DNA from: Nocardiopsis_C rhodophaea
GTDB taxonomy: Bacteria; Actinomycetota; Actinomycetes; Streptosporangiales; Streptosporangiaceae
DNA length: 64,000 nt
Direction: 5' to 3'
NCBI RefSeq assembly: GCF_039530945.1
Contig: NZ_BAAAPC010000025.1
Location: 1 to 64,000, forward strand
A program made the translations under genes and the position numbers. Shown in pieces: positions 16,484 to 24,712 of this stretch; within the stretch, counting starts at the first letter, position 1, and each line of letters begins with the position of its first letter. A model generated the notes under the pieces. The model worked only from the letters and a program-made list of their open reading frames with translations. It did not search any database and had not been told where the DNA came from.

Positions 16484-19138
16484 ATGAAATTAAACTATTT
16501 CCAGTACTGCCTTGCCGACCGTCTCTTCTATGACGCCCCCGGCAGCCGAGAACCAGATCGAGCCCCGTACACCTGCCCCCCACCTCCTGCCAATGAAGCG
16601 TGGTTGACAAGCGAGGACGGACCGTGGATCCACTACGTACGGCAGGATCGCCAGCCCCCGCCCCAAGGCTGGAAGGTCCACGTATCGGCGAATCTGGAAT
16701 CGGCGCAGAAGGTGCTGGACCTCACATCGGACTACTGCGTCTCGGCGGGCATATCCTTCAAGCACCTGGCCCATGAAGGAGCTTTCCTGGCACGGAACGC
16801 GAAGTACGCCGATCGCGCAGCGAGTGGCAAATTCATCACCATATACCCGCCGTCGGATGACGCGCTGTACGCCGTCCTCAATGACCTCGCCGAGCGGTTG
16901 GACGGTCTCGGCGGGCCCTACATCCTCAGCGATCTCCGCTGGAAGGACAGCCCGCTCTATGTCCGCTACGGAGCCTTCACACTGAGATATGTCCGGAACG
17001 AACGGGGTGAACCAGTACCGGCAATTGAGGATCCTCAAGGACGGTTGTGCCCCGATCGCCGCGAACCCGTCTTCTCCTTCCCCGACTGGGTGCGGCCGCC
17101 GGACTTTCTCCTCCCGCTACTGAAAGAGCGGAGCGCCAGTGGGCCGCCCGCCGACTTCCCCTTCACGATCCGCTCCGCCCTGCACTTCTCCAACGGGGGC
17201 GGCATCTACCTCGCCGATGACCGCGAGAGCGGCGCGACGGTGGTCTTGAAGGAGGCGCGGCCGCACGCGGCACTCGACCAGGACGGCCGCGACGCCATCG
17301 CCAGGCTGCGGCACGAGCACGACATCCTCACCCAGCTCGCCGATGTCGACGCGGTTGTCGGCCTCCGCGGCCGATTCACCGCCTGGGAGCACGAGTTCCT
17401 TGTCCAGGAGTACGTCGGGGGCGGCACGCTCAGCACGGAGATGGCACGGCGCAATCCCCTGGCCCGCCCTGACCCCGACGGCGCGGCGAAGGCCGACTTC
17501 ACGCGCTGGGTCGTGGACGTCACCTCCCAGGTCGAGCGGGCGATCGACCAACTGCACGACCGCGGCATCGCCTTCGGCGACCTCCACCCCGGCAACGTGC
17601 TGCTGCGCGGCGACGGCCGCATCGCCCTCGCCGACCTCGAAGTGGCGACCCGCGGCGGCGAGGACGGCCACATCGGTATCGGCGCACCGGCGTTCACCCC
17701 GCCCGACCGCCGCGGGGCCTACGCGGCGGACCGCTACGCGCTGGGCTGCGTGAAGATCGCGCCGTTCCTCCCGCTGACCATGCTGTGCGCGCTCGACACC
17801 GGCAAGGCGCGGACGCTGGTGGACGCGGTCGAGGCCCTCTTCCCCGTCCCCGACAACTGGGGACGCGATGTCCTCGACGACCTCGACCTCGGCCCCTCCC
17901 CCTGGGCTGGCACGCCGCACCAGATGGCGCGCTCCACCGCCCTCATCGCGGGCGCGGAAGACCAGCCCCCCGGCCCGGGAGACGACCGGAGGTCGGCGGC
18001 AACAAAACGCCCCGACTGGCGCGCGATCGAGGACTCCATCGCCCGCGCTATCCAGCAGAGCGCCACCCCCGAGCGCACCGACCGCCTCTTTCCCGGCGAC
18101 GTCGAGCAGTTCACCACCTCCGGGCTCGGGCTGGCCCACGGCGCCGCCGGTGTGCTCTACGCCCTGTCGGCCTCCGGGCACGGCCGCCACGCCGGGCCCG
18201 AGCAGTGGGAGAGGTGGGAGGGCTGGCTGCTGCGCCGCGTGCGCGAGCAGCGCGCGCCGCACCGGCTCGGCTTCTACGACGGTCTGCACGGCATCGCCTA
18301 CGCGCTGGAGGAGATCGGCCTGCGCGACGAAGCGCTCGAAACGCTGGAGGAGGCCGCCCGCGGGGAAGAGCACGGCGCGCTGGCCGATGGTCTCTACGGC
18401 GGGCGGAGCGGGATCGCGCTCAACCAGCTGCACTTCTTCCGCCGCCTCGGCGACCGCGAGTTCCTCGACGCCGCCGTGAACCACGCCCAGCGCATCGCGG
18501 ACGGGGTCGCGCGACCCGAGGAGCGGGGCGCTCGGGGGCCGGCGGGGCTGCTGCGCGGGCCCTCGGGCAGTGCCCTGCTCTTCCTCCACCTGTACCGGGA
18601 GGCCGATGACCGCGGCTACCTCGACCTGGCGCAGCAGGCTCTGGAACACGACCTGCGCTCATGCGTACACGTGGAACGCGACGACACCCTGCTCGTCGAC
18701 GACGGGCAGCGCACCCTGCCCTACGTGGCCGACGGGTCGGCCGGCATCGGGCTGGTGCTCGACGAGTTCCTGCGGCACCGCGACCATCCCGACTTCACCA
18801 CGGCCCTGGCCCGGATCCGCCGGGCGGCCCAACCCGAGCTGGCCGTGTTCCCCATGCTGTTCCAGGGCAGCGCCGGGCTGCTCGGCCTCCTCACGCACCT
18901 GCGGCGGCCCGACAAGCACGACGCCCGCCTGGAAGAGCTCATCGCCGGCAAGCGCGACCGGCTGCGCTGGCACATGCTCGGCCTCCGCGGCGAGATCGCC
19001 TTCCCCGGCGACCAGCTGCTGCGGCTCTCCATGGACCTCGCGACCGGCAGCGCGGGCATCCTCCTCGCCCTGGCCGCGGTCCGCGACGACGACCTCCCGA
19101 TCCTGCCCTTCCTCACCCGAGCCACCGCCGCCCGGTGA
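16484..19138 (+). CDS. Class III lanthipeptide synthetase (LanKC / RamC / AmfT type)
   Basis: An 884-residue three-domain enzyme that phosphorylates Ser/Thr in a precursor peptide, eliminates phosphate and closes (labionin or lanthionine) rings. The N-terminal lyase-like part (about 1-200) carries GKFITIYPPSDDALYAVLNDL and GPYILSDLRWKDSPLYVRYGAF. The kinase part (about 225-500) has Lys256 in VVLKEA, the catalytic loop HDRGIAFGDLHPGNVLL (Asp366) and ADLE (Asp384). The C-terminal LanC-like part (from about 540) shows the repeated Gly-rich turns AHGAAGVLY, YDGLHGIAY, YGGRSGIAL, RGPSGSALLF, ADGSAGIGLVL and QGSAGLLGLL. The zinc-binding Cys and Cys-His of classical LanC are absent, as in class III. 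A precursor gene follows 181 bases downstream. No transporter or regulator gene is next to it. Confidence 0.93.
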   Translation: MKLNYFQYCLADRLFYDAPGSREPDRAPYTCPPPPANEAWLTSEDGPWIHYVRQDRQPPPQGWKVHVSANLESAQKVLDLTSDYCVSAGISFKHLAHEGAFLARNAKYADRAASGKFITIYPPSDDALYAVLNDLAERLDGLGGPYILSDLRWKDSPLYVRYGAFTLRYVRNERGEPVPAIEDPQGRLCPDRREPVFSFPDWVRPPDFLLPLLKERSASGPPADFPFTIRSALHFSNGGGIYLADDRESGATVVLKEARPHAALDQDGRDAIARLRHEHDILTQLADVDAVVGLRGRFTAWEHEFLVQEYVGGGTLSTEMARRNPLARPDPDGAAKADFTRWVVDVTSQVERAIDQLHDRGIAFGDLHPGNVLLRGDGRIALADLEVATRGGEDGHIGIGAPAFTPPDRRGAYAADRYALGCVKIAPFLPLTMLCALDTGKARTLVDAVEALFPVPDNWGRDVLDDLDLGPSPWAGTPHQMARSTALIAGAEDQPPGPGDDRRSAATKRPDWRAIEDSIARAIQQSATPERTDRLFPGDVEQFTTSGLGLAHGAAGVLYALSASGHGRHAGPEQWERWEGWLLRRVREQRAPHRLGFYDGLHGIAYALEEIGLRDEALETLEEAARGEEHGALADGLYGGRSGIALNQLHFFRRLGDREFLDAAVNHAQRIADGVARPEERGARGPAGLLRGPSGSALLFLHLYREADDRGYLDLAQQALEHDLRSCVHVERDDTLLVDDGQRTLPYVADGSAGIGLVLDEFLRHRDHPDFTTALARIRRAAQPELAVFPMLFQGSAGLLGLLTHLRRPDKHDARLEELIAGKRDRLRWHMLGLRGEIAFPGDQLLRLSMDLATGSAGILLALAAVRDDDLPILPFLTRATAAR

Positions 19139-19319
19139 CAGCCACCCCTGTGAGACCCGACCGACGACCGCCGACGAAAGGAGCACCCGAGCCGGGCGCG
19201 ACGACACACAGCGCCCACGCCGCAGAGAATCATTCACCACCCCGGGTCCCTATCCCCGACCCGGATCCGACCGACGGACAACAGCCCGGGCGTTCCCCGG
19301 CCGAACGAAGGGATTCACC

Positions 19320-19418
19320 ATGTCCTACATTCTCGACCTGCAGTCCATGGACACCCCCGTCAACGAGAGCGCCGACCAGGCCTACAGCGTGAGCTACCTC
19401 AGCCTGCTGGTGTGCTAG
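19320..19418 (+). CDS. Class III lanthipeptide precursor (SapB/AmfS-like, single-ring core)
   Basis: A 32-residue peptide starting MSYILDLQSMDTP. The LDLQ motif is the recognition element of class III leaders, and LQSMDTP is close to the leader start of RamS, the SapB precursor. The C-terminus contains Ser25-Tyr-Leu-Ser28-Leu-Leu-Val-Cys32, an exact Ser-x2-Ser-x3-Cys labionin/lanthionine motif. The protein ends at the ring-closing Cys, so only one ring can form, whereas SapB has two. Ser23 could also be dehydrated. The ATG at 19320 has GAAGGG at good distance. It follows the LanKC gene in the same direction and ends before a strong terminator, supporting one transcription unit. Confidence 0.9.
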   Translation: MSYILDLQSMDTPVNESADQAYSVSYLSLLVC

Positions 19419-19489
19419 TCGGGGTGGACGACCGCTCCTGAGCCGCCGTGCGGCATCGCGTCCGCTCACAGAGCCGGTCCCCGCCTCTC

Positions 19490-19525
19490 GTGGGGGCGCG
19501 GGTTGCCAGGCACCCGCGCCCCCAC
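19490..19525 (+). terminator. Strong hairpin ending the lanthipeptide locus
   Basis: Two perfect 14-base arms (19490-19503 and 19512-19525) with an 8-base loop, 71 bases after the precursor stop. It separates the locus from the AlkB-like gene, so that gene is probably not co-transcribed. Confidence 0.8.
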
Positions 19526-19605
19526 CAGCGTGTCGCCGTCCCCCAACTCCCCGCGGCGTCCGGGGAGAACGTGCGTCGGGCCTGCCGCGCTGGCACAGTG
19601 AACAC

Positions 19606-20265
19606 ATGAGCGACGCACTGTTCCCGGTTCCGGCGCAGCCCGTGGAGGTGGCCCCCGGCGCGGTGCACGTTCCGGGATGGCTGAGCACAGAGACGCAGCG
19701 CAGGCTCGTCGATCTGTGCCGCGAGTGGTCGCGCGGCCCCGCCGGAATGCGGCAGCACCGGATGCCGCGCGGCGGCATGATGAGCGTGCGGATGGTGTCC
19801 CTCGGGTGGCACTGGGAGCCCTACCGCTACTCCAGGACGCTGCCTGACGGTGTACCCGTGGCTCCGTTCCCCTCCCTGCTGGACGAGCTCGCCCGCGCGG
19901 GGGTGGCCGACGCCTATGGCGCGCCCCTGCCGCCCGGCACGCCCGACTACGACGTCGCCCTGGTCAACTACTACGACGCCGAGGCGAAGATGGGCATGCA
20001 CCAGGACCGCGAGGAGCAGGCCGATGTCCCGGTCGTCTCGCTGAACCTCGGCGACGCGTGCGTGTTCCGCTTCGGCAACACCGAGAGCCGCGGCCGCCCC
20101 TACACCGACGTGGAACTACGCGGCGGCGACCTGTTCGTGTTCGGCGGCCCGTCGCGGATGGCCTACCACGGCGTGCCGCGCGTCCTGCCGGGCACCGCCG
20201 ACCCGGACGCCGGCTTGGAGCGGGGGCGGCTCAACATCACCATCCGCGCGTCGGGGTTGGAGTGA
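19606..20265 (+). CDS. AlkB-like 2-oxoglutarate/Fe(II) dioxygenase (alkylated DNA repair)
   Basis: A 219-residue protein of the AlkB family, expected to remove methyl groups from DNA or RNA bases by oxidation, using Fe(II) and 2-oxoglutarate. Iron ligands are His and Asp in MGMHQDREE and the distal His in RMAYHGVPRV; the 2-oxoglutarate-binding arginines lie in RLNITIRAS near the end. VSLNLGDACVFRFGN and DLFVFGGPSRMAYHG match the family core. The size agrees with E. coli AlkB (216 residues). It is flanked by terminator hairpins on both sides and so is likely a single-gene unit. Confidence 0.92.
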   Translation: MSDALFPVPAQPVEVAPGAVHVPGWLSTETQRRLVDLCREWSRGPAGMRQHRMPRGGMMSVRMVSLGWHWEPYRYSRTLPDGVPVAPFPSLLDELARAGVADAYGAPLPPGTPDYDVALVNYYDAEAKMGMHQDREEQADVPVVSLNLGDACVFRFGNTESRGRPYTDVELRGGDLFVFGGPSRMAYHGVPRVLPGTADPDAGLERGRLNITIRASGLE

Positions 20266-20288
20266 CCGAGACGCCCCGGGCACAGTGT

Positions 20289-20321
20289 GCGGGCCGCACG
20301 GACCTCCGCCGCGCGGCCCGC
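20289..20321. terminator. Bidirectional hairpin between convergent genes
   Basis: 9-base perfect arms GCGGGCCGC (20289-20297) and GCGGCCCGC (20313-20321) with a 15-base loop, placed between the ends of the AlkB-like gene and the convergent YbdK-type ligase gene. Confidence 0.6.
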
Positions 20322-20325
20322 GCGC

Positions 20326-21585
20326 TCAGCTCTCCACGGCCGCCAGGCCGTGGCGCGTCTGGCGGACCAGCAGGTCCACCACATCGGTGAGCCGCCCGCG
20401 CCGCGCGTAGGCGGTGCGCTGCCGACAGGCGCCGGACCCCACGGCCAGTAAGCGGTCGAGGAGCCGCCCGGCGAAGTCGGCGTCGGCGGGCACCAGCCCC
20501 TGCTGGGCGTGCTCCAGCATCTGGCGGACGAGCCGGTGAGCGGGGACGAGTTCGCAGCGGAAGGGGTCGAAGGCCTCGCCCTCCAGTCCGTCGTGGGCCG
20601 AGCGCCACACCGACAGCCGCAGTGTCTGGTCGCTGGGCGCCGGGTCGGGGCGCCCCTCGGCCCAGTGCCGCAGGGCTACCGCCGCCAGCCCGCGCACCAG
20701 CAGTGCGATCAGTACCGCCTCCTCCGCTGTACTCGCGGCGTCCACGGCGCGCACCTCCACGGTCGGCAGGTGGGCGGAGAGCCGGACGTCCCAATAGACC
20801 ATGCGCCGGTCCAGGATCGCGCCGGAGGCCATCATCTCGTCGACGGCGCGATCGTACTCGGCGGCCGACGGCAGGAAGGGGGGTGGTCCGGCCGAGGGGA
20901 GCCGGGCCCAGGTGACCGCGCGCCAGCTGGCGTGGCCGGTGTCGCGGCCGAGGAGGAACGGCGAGTTCACGCTGAGTGCGAGCAGCATGGGTGACCAGGC
21001 GCGCAGGTGGTTGCAGACGTGCACGGCCGCCTCGCGGTCGGCGACGCCGACATGGACATGGCAGCCGCATACCGCGTGGGCGTCGCGCAGGGCGCCGAAG
21101 CGCGCGTCGATCCTGGCGTAGCGGTCGTCCTTGGTCAGCGGCGCGGGGGCCTGGTCGCCGATGACCGCCGTCCCGGAAGCGACGATGCCGAGCCCGTGCT
21201 CGCGGGCGGCGCAGGCGAGGGCGTGCCGGGCGTCCACGATGTGTCCGTAGAGCTCCCGGCCCGAGCGGCAGACGGGGGTCGCGGCTTCGACCTGGAGGCG
21301 GGTGATCTCGGCGCACATCGACGATTCGCGCCGTCGTCCGCGGTACCGCGTGCGGGCGCCCGACAGCACCTCGGGGGCGCGCCCGCGGGCCTGGAGCGTC
21401 GTGGTGTCGATGACGAAGAACTCCTCCTCCGCGCCGAGTGTCGGCCCGGTGGGCGCACCGTACGCCGTGTGGAGTGCCATTGGAACGGCCTGCTGGGTCG
21501 GGACGACGGGCATACCGCCCCCCGGCGCGGTGGAGAGATCCGCGCTGTGGTCGACTCGATCTCGGGCGGTACCGGATTCGTTCAT
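20326..21585 (-). CDS. Carboxylate-amine ligase, glutamate-cysteine ligase 2 family (YbdK type)
   Basis: A 419-residue ATP-dependent ligase of the GCS2 family. Motifs are LGAEEEFFVID (metal and glutamate binding), EITRLQVEAATPVC, the metal-binding CGCHVHVGV and PTVEVRAVDA. E. coli YbdK has weak gamma-glutamylcysteine synthetase activity, while many actinobacterial relatives have unknown substrates. The ATG at 21585 is preferred because GAGG precedes it; an earlier ATG at 21636 lies inside a large inverted repeat and would place the dyad in the coding region. The gene ends 4 bases from a bidirectional hairpin. Confidence 0.88.
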   Translation of the reverse strand: MNESGTARDRVDHSADLSTAPGGGMPVVPTQQAVPMALHTAYGAPTGPTLGAEEEFFVIDTTTLQARGRAPEVLSGARTRYRGRRRESSMCAEITRLQVEAATPVCRSGRELYGHIVDARHALACAAREHGLGIVASGTAVIGDQAPAPLTKDDRYARIDARFGALRDAHAVCGCHVHVGVADREAAVHVCNHLRAWSPMLLALSVNSPFLLGRDTGHASWRAVTWARLPSAGPPPFLPSAAEYDRAVDEMMASGAILDRRMVYWDVRLSAHLPTVEVRAVDAASTAEEAVLIALLVRGLAAVALRHWAEGRPDPAPSDQTLRLSVWRSAHDGLEGEAFDPFRCELVPAHRLVRQMLEHAQQGLVPADADFAGRLLDRLLAVGSGACRQRTAYARRGRLTDVVDLLVRQTRHGLAAVES

Positions 21586-21625
21586 CGGGTGAACCTCGCC
21601 ATCGAGAGTAAAAAGGGCGAACGTA

Positions 21626-21649
21626 GTGATACCCATCCGCGGGTATCAC
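21626..21649. promoter_or_regulatory. 24-bp inverted repeat upstream of the YbdK-type ligase gene
   Basis: Perfect 9-base arms GTGATACCC and GGGTATCAC with a 6-base spacer, 41 bases upstream of the chosen start at 21585. On the minus strand the TATCAC of one arm could form the -10 element, so a bound protein would block transcription. No regulator gene is adjacent. Confidence 0.5.
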
Positions 21650-21808
21650 CCGAACCCTCCGGAATGTCGAGATGCCCGGCCTCACAGCGGATCCCGCGTG
21701 GGCTGCCGGGTCGTCCTACCCCAGATGCGGCTCGCGAGCGCCGCCCGAACCTGAGTGCTCCGGCGACGCCGCGTTGTCGGCGGCCGGGGCCAGCCGGCCC
21801 GGCCGCCT

Positions 21809-21830
21809 TACGCCCGCGTCCGCGGGCGTA
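21809..21830. promoter_or_regulatory. 22-bp dyad between mdcG and the ligase gene
   Basis: Perfect 10-base arms TACGCCCGCG and CGCGGGCGTA separated by 2 bases. The spacer is too short for a good RNA loop, which favours a protein-binding site. It lies about 80 bases beyond the end of mdcG. Confidence 0.35.
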
Positions 21831-21911
21831 TCACGGACAAGCATGGTGGGATTTGTATCGTCGCGAGGACATATGCCCCCAGTGCGACTGATGTCCGTTC
21901 TGGTTTCCGTT

Positions 21912-22655
21912 CTACCTTCCCTCCCACCGCCGTGTCACACAGGCGCACGACGCCTGGTCCGCGGGGTGCGGCCAGGGGTCCTCGACCATGCGCGGCGGTG
22001 AGCCGTTCAGGGGACGCAGCAGCACCGGGCCCCCGCGCGCGTATTCGACCAGGGCGAACGCGCCTTCGGTGGAGCACAGTTGGACATCCACTCGGACGGG
22101 GAGCGCGCGCAGGTCCGCCAGCAGCGTCGCCGCCCGCAGCAGCGGGAGCGGTTCGCGCGGGCGGATGACGATGTCCAGGTCGCTGCCGGGCAGCGTGACG
22201 GGGAGGCCGGTGACGATCTCGAACCCGGCGCTCCCGCCGATCCCCCAGCTGGGGACGTGGCGGCGCAGGGTCATGTCGAGCCGGGTGAGCACGCCGAGCG
22301 CGGGCACGGCCGCCTTGCGCTCGTCAGGCAGCCGCGGGTGCGACCGGGCCGCCTGTTCGGGGGTGAACCGCTCGACGACGGCGGACTCCGGGAGGAACCC
22401 GGCGACGCGGTCGGCCCGCCGGACACCGCGGATGCCGACCGGGATCATCCCGCCCGAGGCGATCCCCCGCCGCACCACCACCCACGGCACATCGCGGAGC
22501 ACCGACACAGCCCACAACGGCAGCTCCAGCTCCGGCCCCTCAGGCAGCACCGCGCCCGGGTCATCGAAGCGAAGCAGATCGTGCGGGCGGACTCCAGAAA
22601 CCACAGCAGGGCCCATGCCGCCACTTCCCATGCCTAGCCGCTTGTCGCCAACCAC
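21912..22655 (-). CDS. mdcG: Malonate decarboxylase holo-ACP synthase (phosphoribosyl-dephospho-CoA transferase)
   Basis: A 247-residue MdcG-type nucleotidyltransferase, which attaches the 2'-(5''-phosphoribosyl)-3'-dephospho-CoA group to the acyl-carrier subunit MdcC of malonate decarboxylase. Recognisable stretches are RPHDLLRF near the start, PWVVVRRG, the nucleotidyltransferase motif GFEIVTGLPVTLPGSDLDIVIRP (metal-binding Asp pair in DLD) and LVEYARGGPVLLRPLNGSP near the end. GTG at 22655 has GGAAGGG six bases ahead. It is the third malonate decarboxylase gene on the minus strand, but its acceptor MdcC is not encoded nearby. Confidence 0.88.
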   Translation of the reverse strand: MVGDKRLGMGSGGMGPAVVSGVRPHDLLRFDDPGAVLPEGPELELPLWAVSVLRDVPWVVVRRGIASGGMIPVGIRGVRRADRVAGFLPESAVVERFTPEQAARSHPRLPDERKAAVPALGVLTRLDMTLRRHVPSWGIGGSAGFEIVTGLPVTLPGSDLDIVIRPREPLPLLRAATLLADLRALPVRVDVQLCSTEGAFALVEYARGGPVLLRPLNGSPPRMVEDPWPHPADQASCACVTRRWEGR

Positions 22656-22932
22656 TCGACACCCTTCCCCCGTGGTCCACTCCCCGCGTCGGCGGGGTCA
22701 CCCAGCACACGTGCCGCGGCACCGGTGCGGTTCATCCCCGAACGCGCGGAGATTCCCCCCATAGAGCCCCACCCCATCGGCCCGCGGCGGCCCAGCCCAC
22801 CCCCGTCCGAGCGCGAGAGCGCGCTGCGTGACAACACGCAACTTTCACCTCCGCTTGACCCCGAGGTGACGCAACGTGAGTGGAATGCTACCCCCAGCAC
22901 CGCTCACCTGGCCAGAGTCACTTTTTCGGGCA
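22656..22932. other. Gap between mdcDE and mdcG without a gene
   Basis: 277 bases inside an otherwise compact operon-like run. The only minus-strand frame (22634-22900) is Ser/Gly-rich, has no family similarity and runs into mdcG. The gap could mark lost sequence, since mdcC is missing from the set. Confidence 0.35.
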
Positions 22933-24636
22933 TCATTCATCCCATGTCTCGGCCAAGCGGCGGCGCACATCCCGGGAGGCCGCGCGGTTCCTGCGCGCCT
23001 CAACCGAGCGCAGCCGCGCCGATAACCCCCGAGGCGAGGCGCGCGCGTCAGCGATGGCGTCCTCCAGGGCCGCGCGGACCGCGGCGGTCCCGACCGTGTC
23101 GGTGTCGGGGGCGTCGCCGTCAACACCGGTGACGAGCCGGTGCAGGGCGCCCAGCGTGGCGAAGGAGCGCACGTCGTAGGCGGTGGACGGAACCTCGCGG
23201 GCGATCGCGCCCAGTTCGGGGAGGGTCCGGCGGGTCAAGCGGGCGGTCGACTCGCGCGACATCGCCTGGATCACCACCGCCGCGTCGTCGAGCGCGACGA
23301 TGCGGTCGGCCTGCAGGCCGTGGGCGAGGAATCCGCCGGAGATCGCCTGACCGACGACCAACGCGACGACGGGGTGTCCGGCGTGGCGGGCCTCGGCGTA
23401 GGCGTCGACGGCCCCGGCCAGGGCCTGGTGGACGCCGCGCACTTCCTCTCGGTAGCCGTAGGCCTGGCTGGGGGTGTCCACGATCGCGACGAGCGCCCGC
23501 TTCTCCTCGGCGGGGAGGGCGGCGTCCGCGCCCACCGCCGCGCGCACGCGGGCGGCCAGGGCCCAGCCCTCGTCGAGACCGACCTCCCCGGCGCGGGCGC
23601 GCGGCCAGCGCGCGACGGGATCGGGGACGACCGCCAGGAACCGGGCCGCGCCACCGCCCAGCTCCCCGTCGGCCACCAGGACCGATGCCGGTCCATCGGC
23701 CGATGCGGTGACCGGAGCACCGGTCAGGGCCGCGATCCAGGCGCGGCCCCGGCGGTCTTTGACGGCCGTTTCGGGGCGGGCGGCCCCGGTGGGACCCGCG
23801 GCCGTGTCCAGGGAAGCCCCCTCGCCCGGCGCGCGCCCGGCCAGACGCTCGGTGAACTCGGCAACGCGGGCACTGCGGTGACCGGACGCGCCGGGCACCG
23901 CGCCAGCGACGGCGGCACGGACCGCCCCGCGCAGCTCCGCCGCGTCATCGTCGACGAGCGTGTCGGCGAATCCGTCCGCTGTACGCCGCCGCCCGCCGAC
24001 GGTGCGCAGGATCAGGTCGCGGTCGCGGGAGTCAAGCTCACCCACCCCCGCTTCCTGCTCGATGACCTGGGGACCGTTGAGGCCGAGCCGCCCCTGCGCG
24101 GTCATGATCAATCGGGTGCACAGCCCCGCCGCGATGGCCATGCCTCCGAAGCAGCCGATCCTGCCGCTGATGACGCCGACGACCCGGACATGGCGGCGCA
24201 GGTCGAGAATGGCGGCGTGGATATCGGCGACAGCGAGCAATCCCAGGTTGGCCTCCTGCAGGCGGATACCCCCGGTCTCCAGGAGCAGAACGGGGCGGAC
24301 GGGGGCACCGGCCGCGGCGTCGCGCGCGGCCAGTTCCAGCGCCCCGGCGATCTTGGCGCCGCCCACCTCGCCGATGGCGCCGCCGAGGAACGTGCCGTCG
24401 AGCGAGAGCACCACGGCGGGTGCGCCGTCGATGGTGCCGCGGGCGGCCACCACGCCATCGTCGGGCTGGGGGATGACACCCTGCGGCGGCAGGTGCGGGG
24501 AGACGATCCGATCGGCGGGGCCGACGAGCTCGCGAAACGTGCCCGGATCCAGGAGGGCGCGGGCGCGCTCGCGGGCGGTCAGGCGGGTGTAGGGCGTGCC
24601 CGCACCGATCGGCGTGCGTCTCATACGGTCCTCCAC
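22933..24636 (-). CDS. mdcDE: Fused beta/gamma subunit of biotin-independent malonate decarboxylase
   Basis: A 567-residue protein joining the two carboxyltransferase-fold subunits that decarboxylate malonyl-ACP. The first half (MdcD-like, about 1-285) has SLDGTFLGGAIGEVGGAKIAGALELA, VLLLETGGIRLQEANLGLLAVADI and VVGVISGRIGCFGGMAIAAGL with the oxyanion-hole glycines. The second half (MdcE-like, about 310-540) has DTPSQAYGYREEVRGVHQALAGAVDAYAEARHAGHPVVALVVGQAISGGFLAHGLQADRIVALDDA. Separate genes are usual in Klebsiella and Acinetobacter, and fusions occur elsewhere. It lies between mdcB and mdcG on the same strand. The alpha transferase MdcA and carrier MdcC are not present in the window. Confidence 0.9.
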   Translation of the reverse strand: MEDRMRRTPIGAGTPYTRLTARERARALLDPGTFRELVGPADRIVSPHLPPQGVIPQPDDGVVAARGTIDGAPAVVLSLDGTFLGGAIGEVGGAKIAGALELAARDAAAGAPVRPVLLLETGGIRLQEANLGLLAVADIHAAILDLRRHVRVVGVISGRIGCFGGMAIAAGLCTRLIMTAQGRLGLNGPQVIEQEAGVGELDSRDRDLILRTVGGRRRTADGFADTLVDDDAAELRGAVRAAVAGAVPGASGHRSARVAEFTERLAGRAPGEGASLDTAAGPTGAARPETAVKDRRGRAWIAALTGAPVTASADGPASVLVADGELGGGAARFLAVVPDPVARWPRARAGEVGLDEGWALAARVRAAVGADAALPAEEKRALVAIVDTPSQAYGYREEVRGVHQALAGAVDAYAEARHAGHPVVALVVGQAISGGFLAHGLQADRIVALDDAAVVIQAMSRESTARLTRRTLPELGAIAREVPSTAYDVRSFATLGALHRLVTGVDGDAPDTDTVGTAAVRAALEDAIADARASPRGLSARLRSVEARRNRAASRDVRRRLAETWDE

Positions 24637-24712
24637 CTCGACGTCGGGAGCGCGCGCGGGCGGTCCGGCCGGGTCGGAGCCCCGTCCCGGGGAGGGCGAG
24701 GGGGCAGAGGAC

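Noticed and set aside
17117..18649. Minus-strand frame of about 510 residues inside the LanKC gene
   Set aside because: Shadow of the LanKC gene; no family motifs and no ribosome site.
22634..22900. Candidate mdcC in the gap between mdcDE and mdcG
   Set aside because: The frame lacks any acyl-carrier signature such as a serine attachment region and is Ser/Gly low complexity overlapping the mdcG start.
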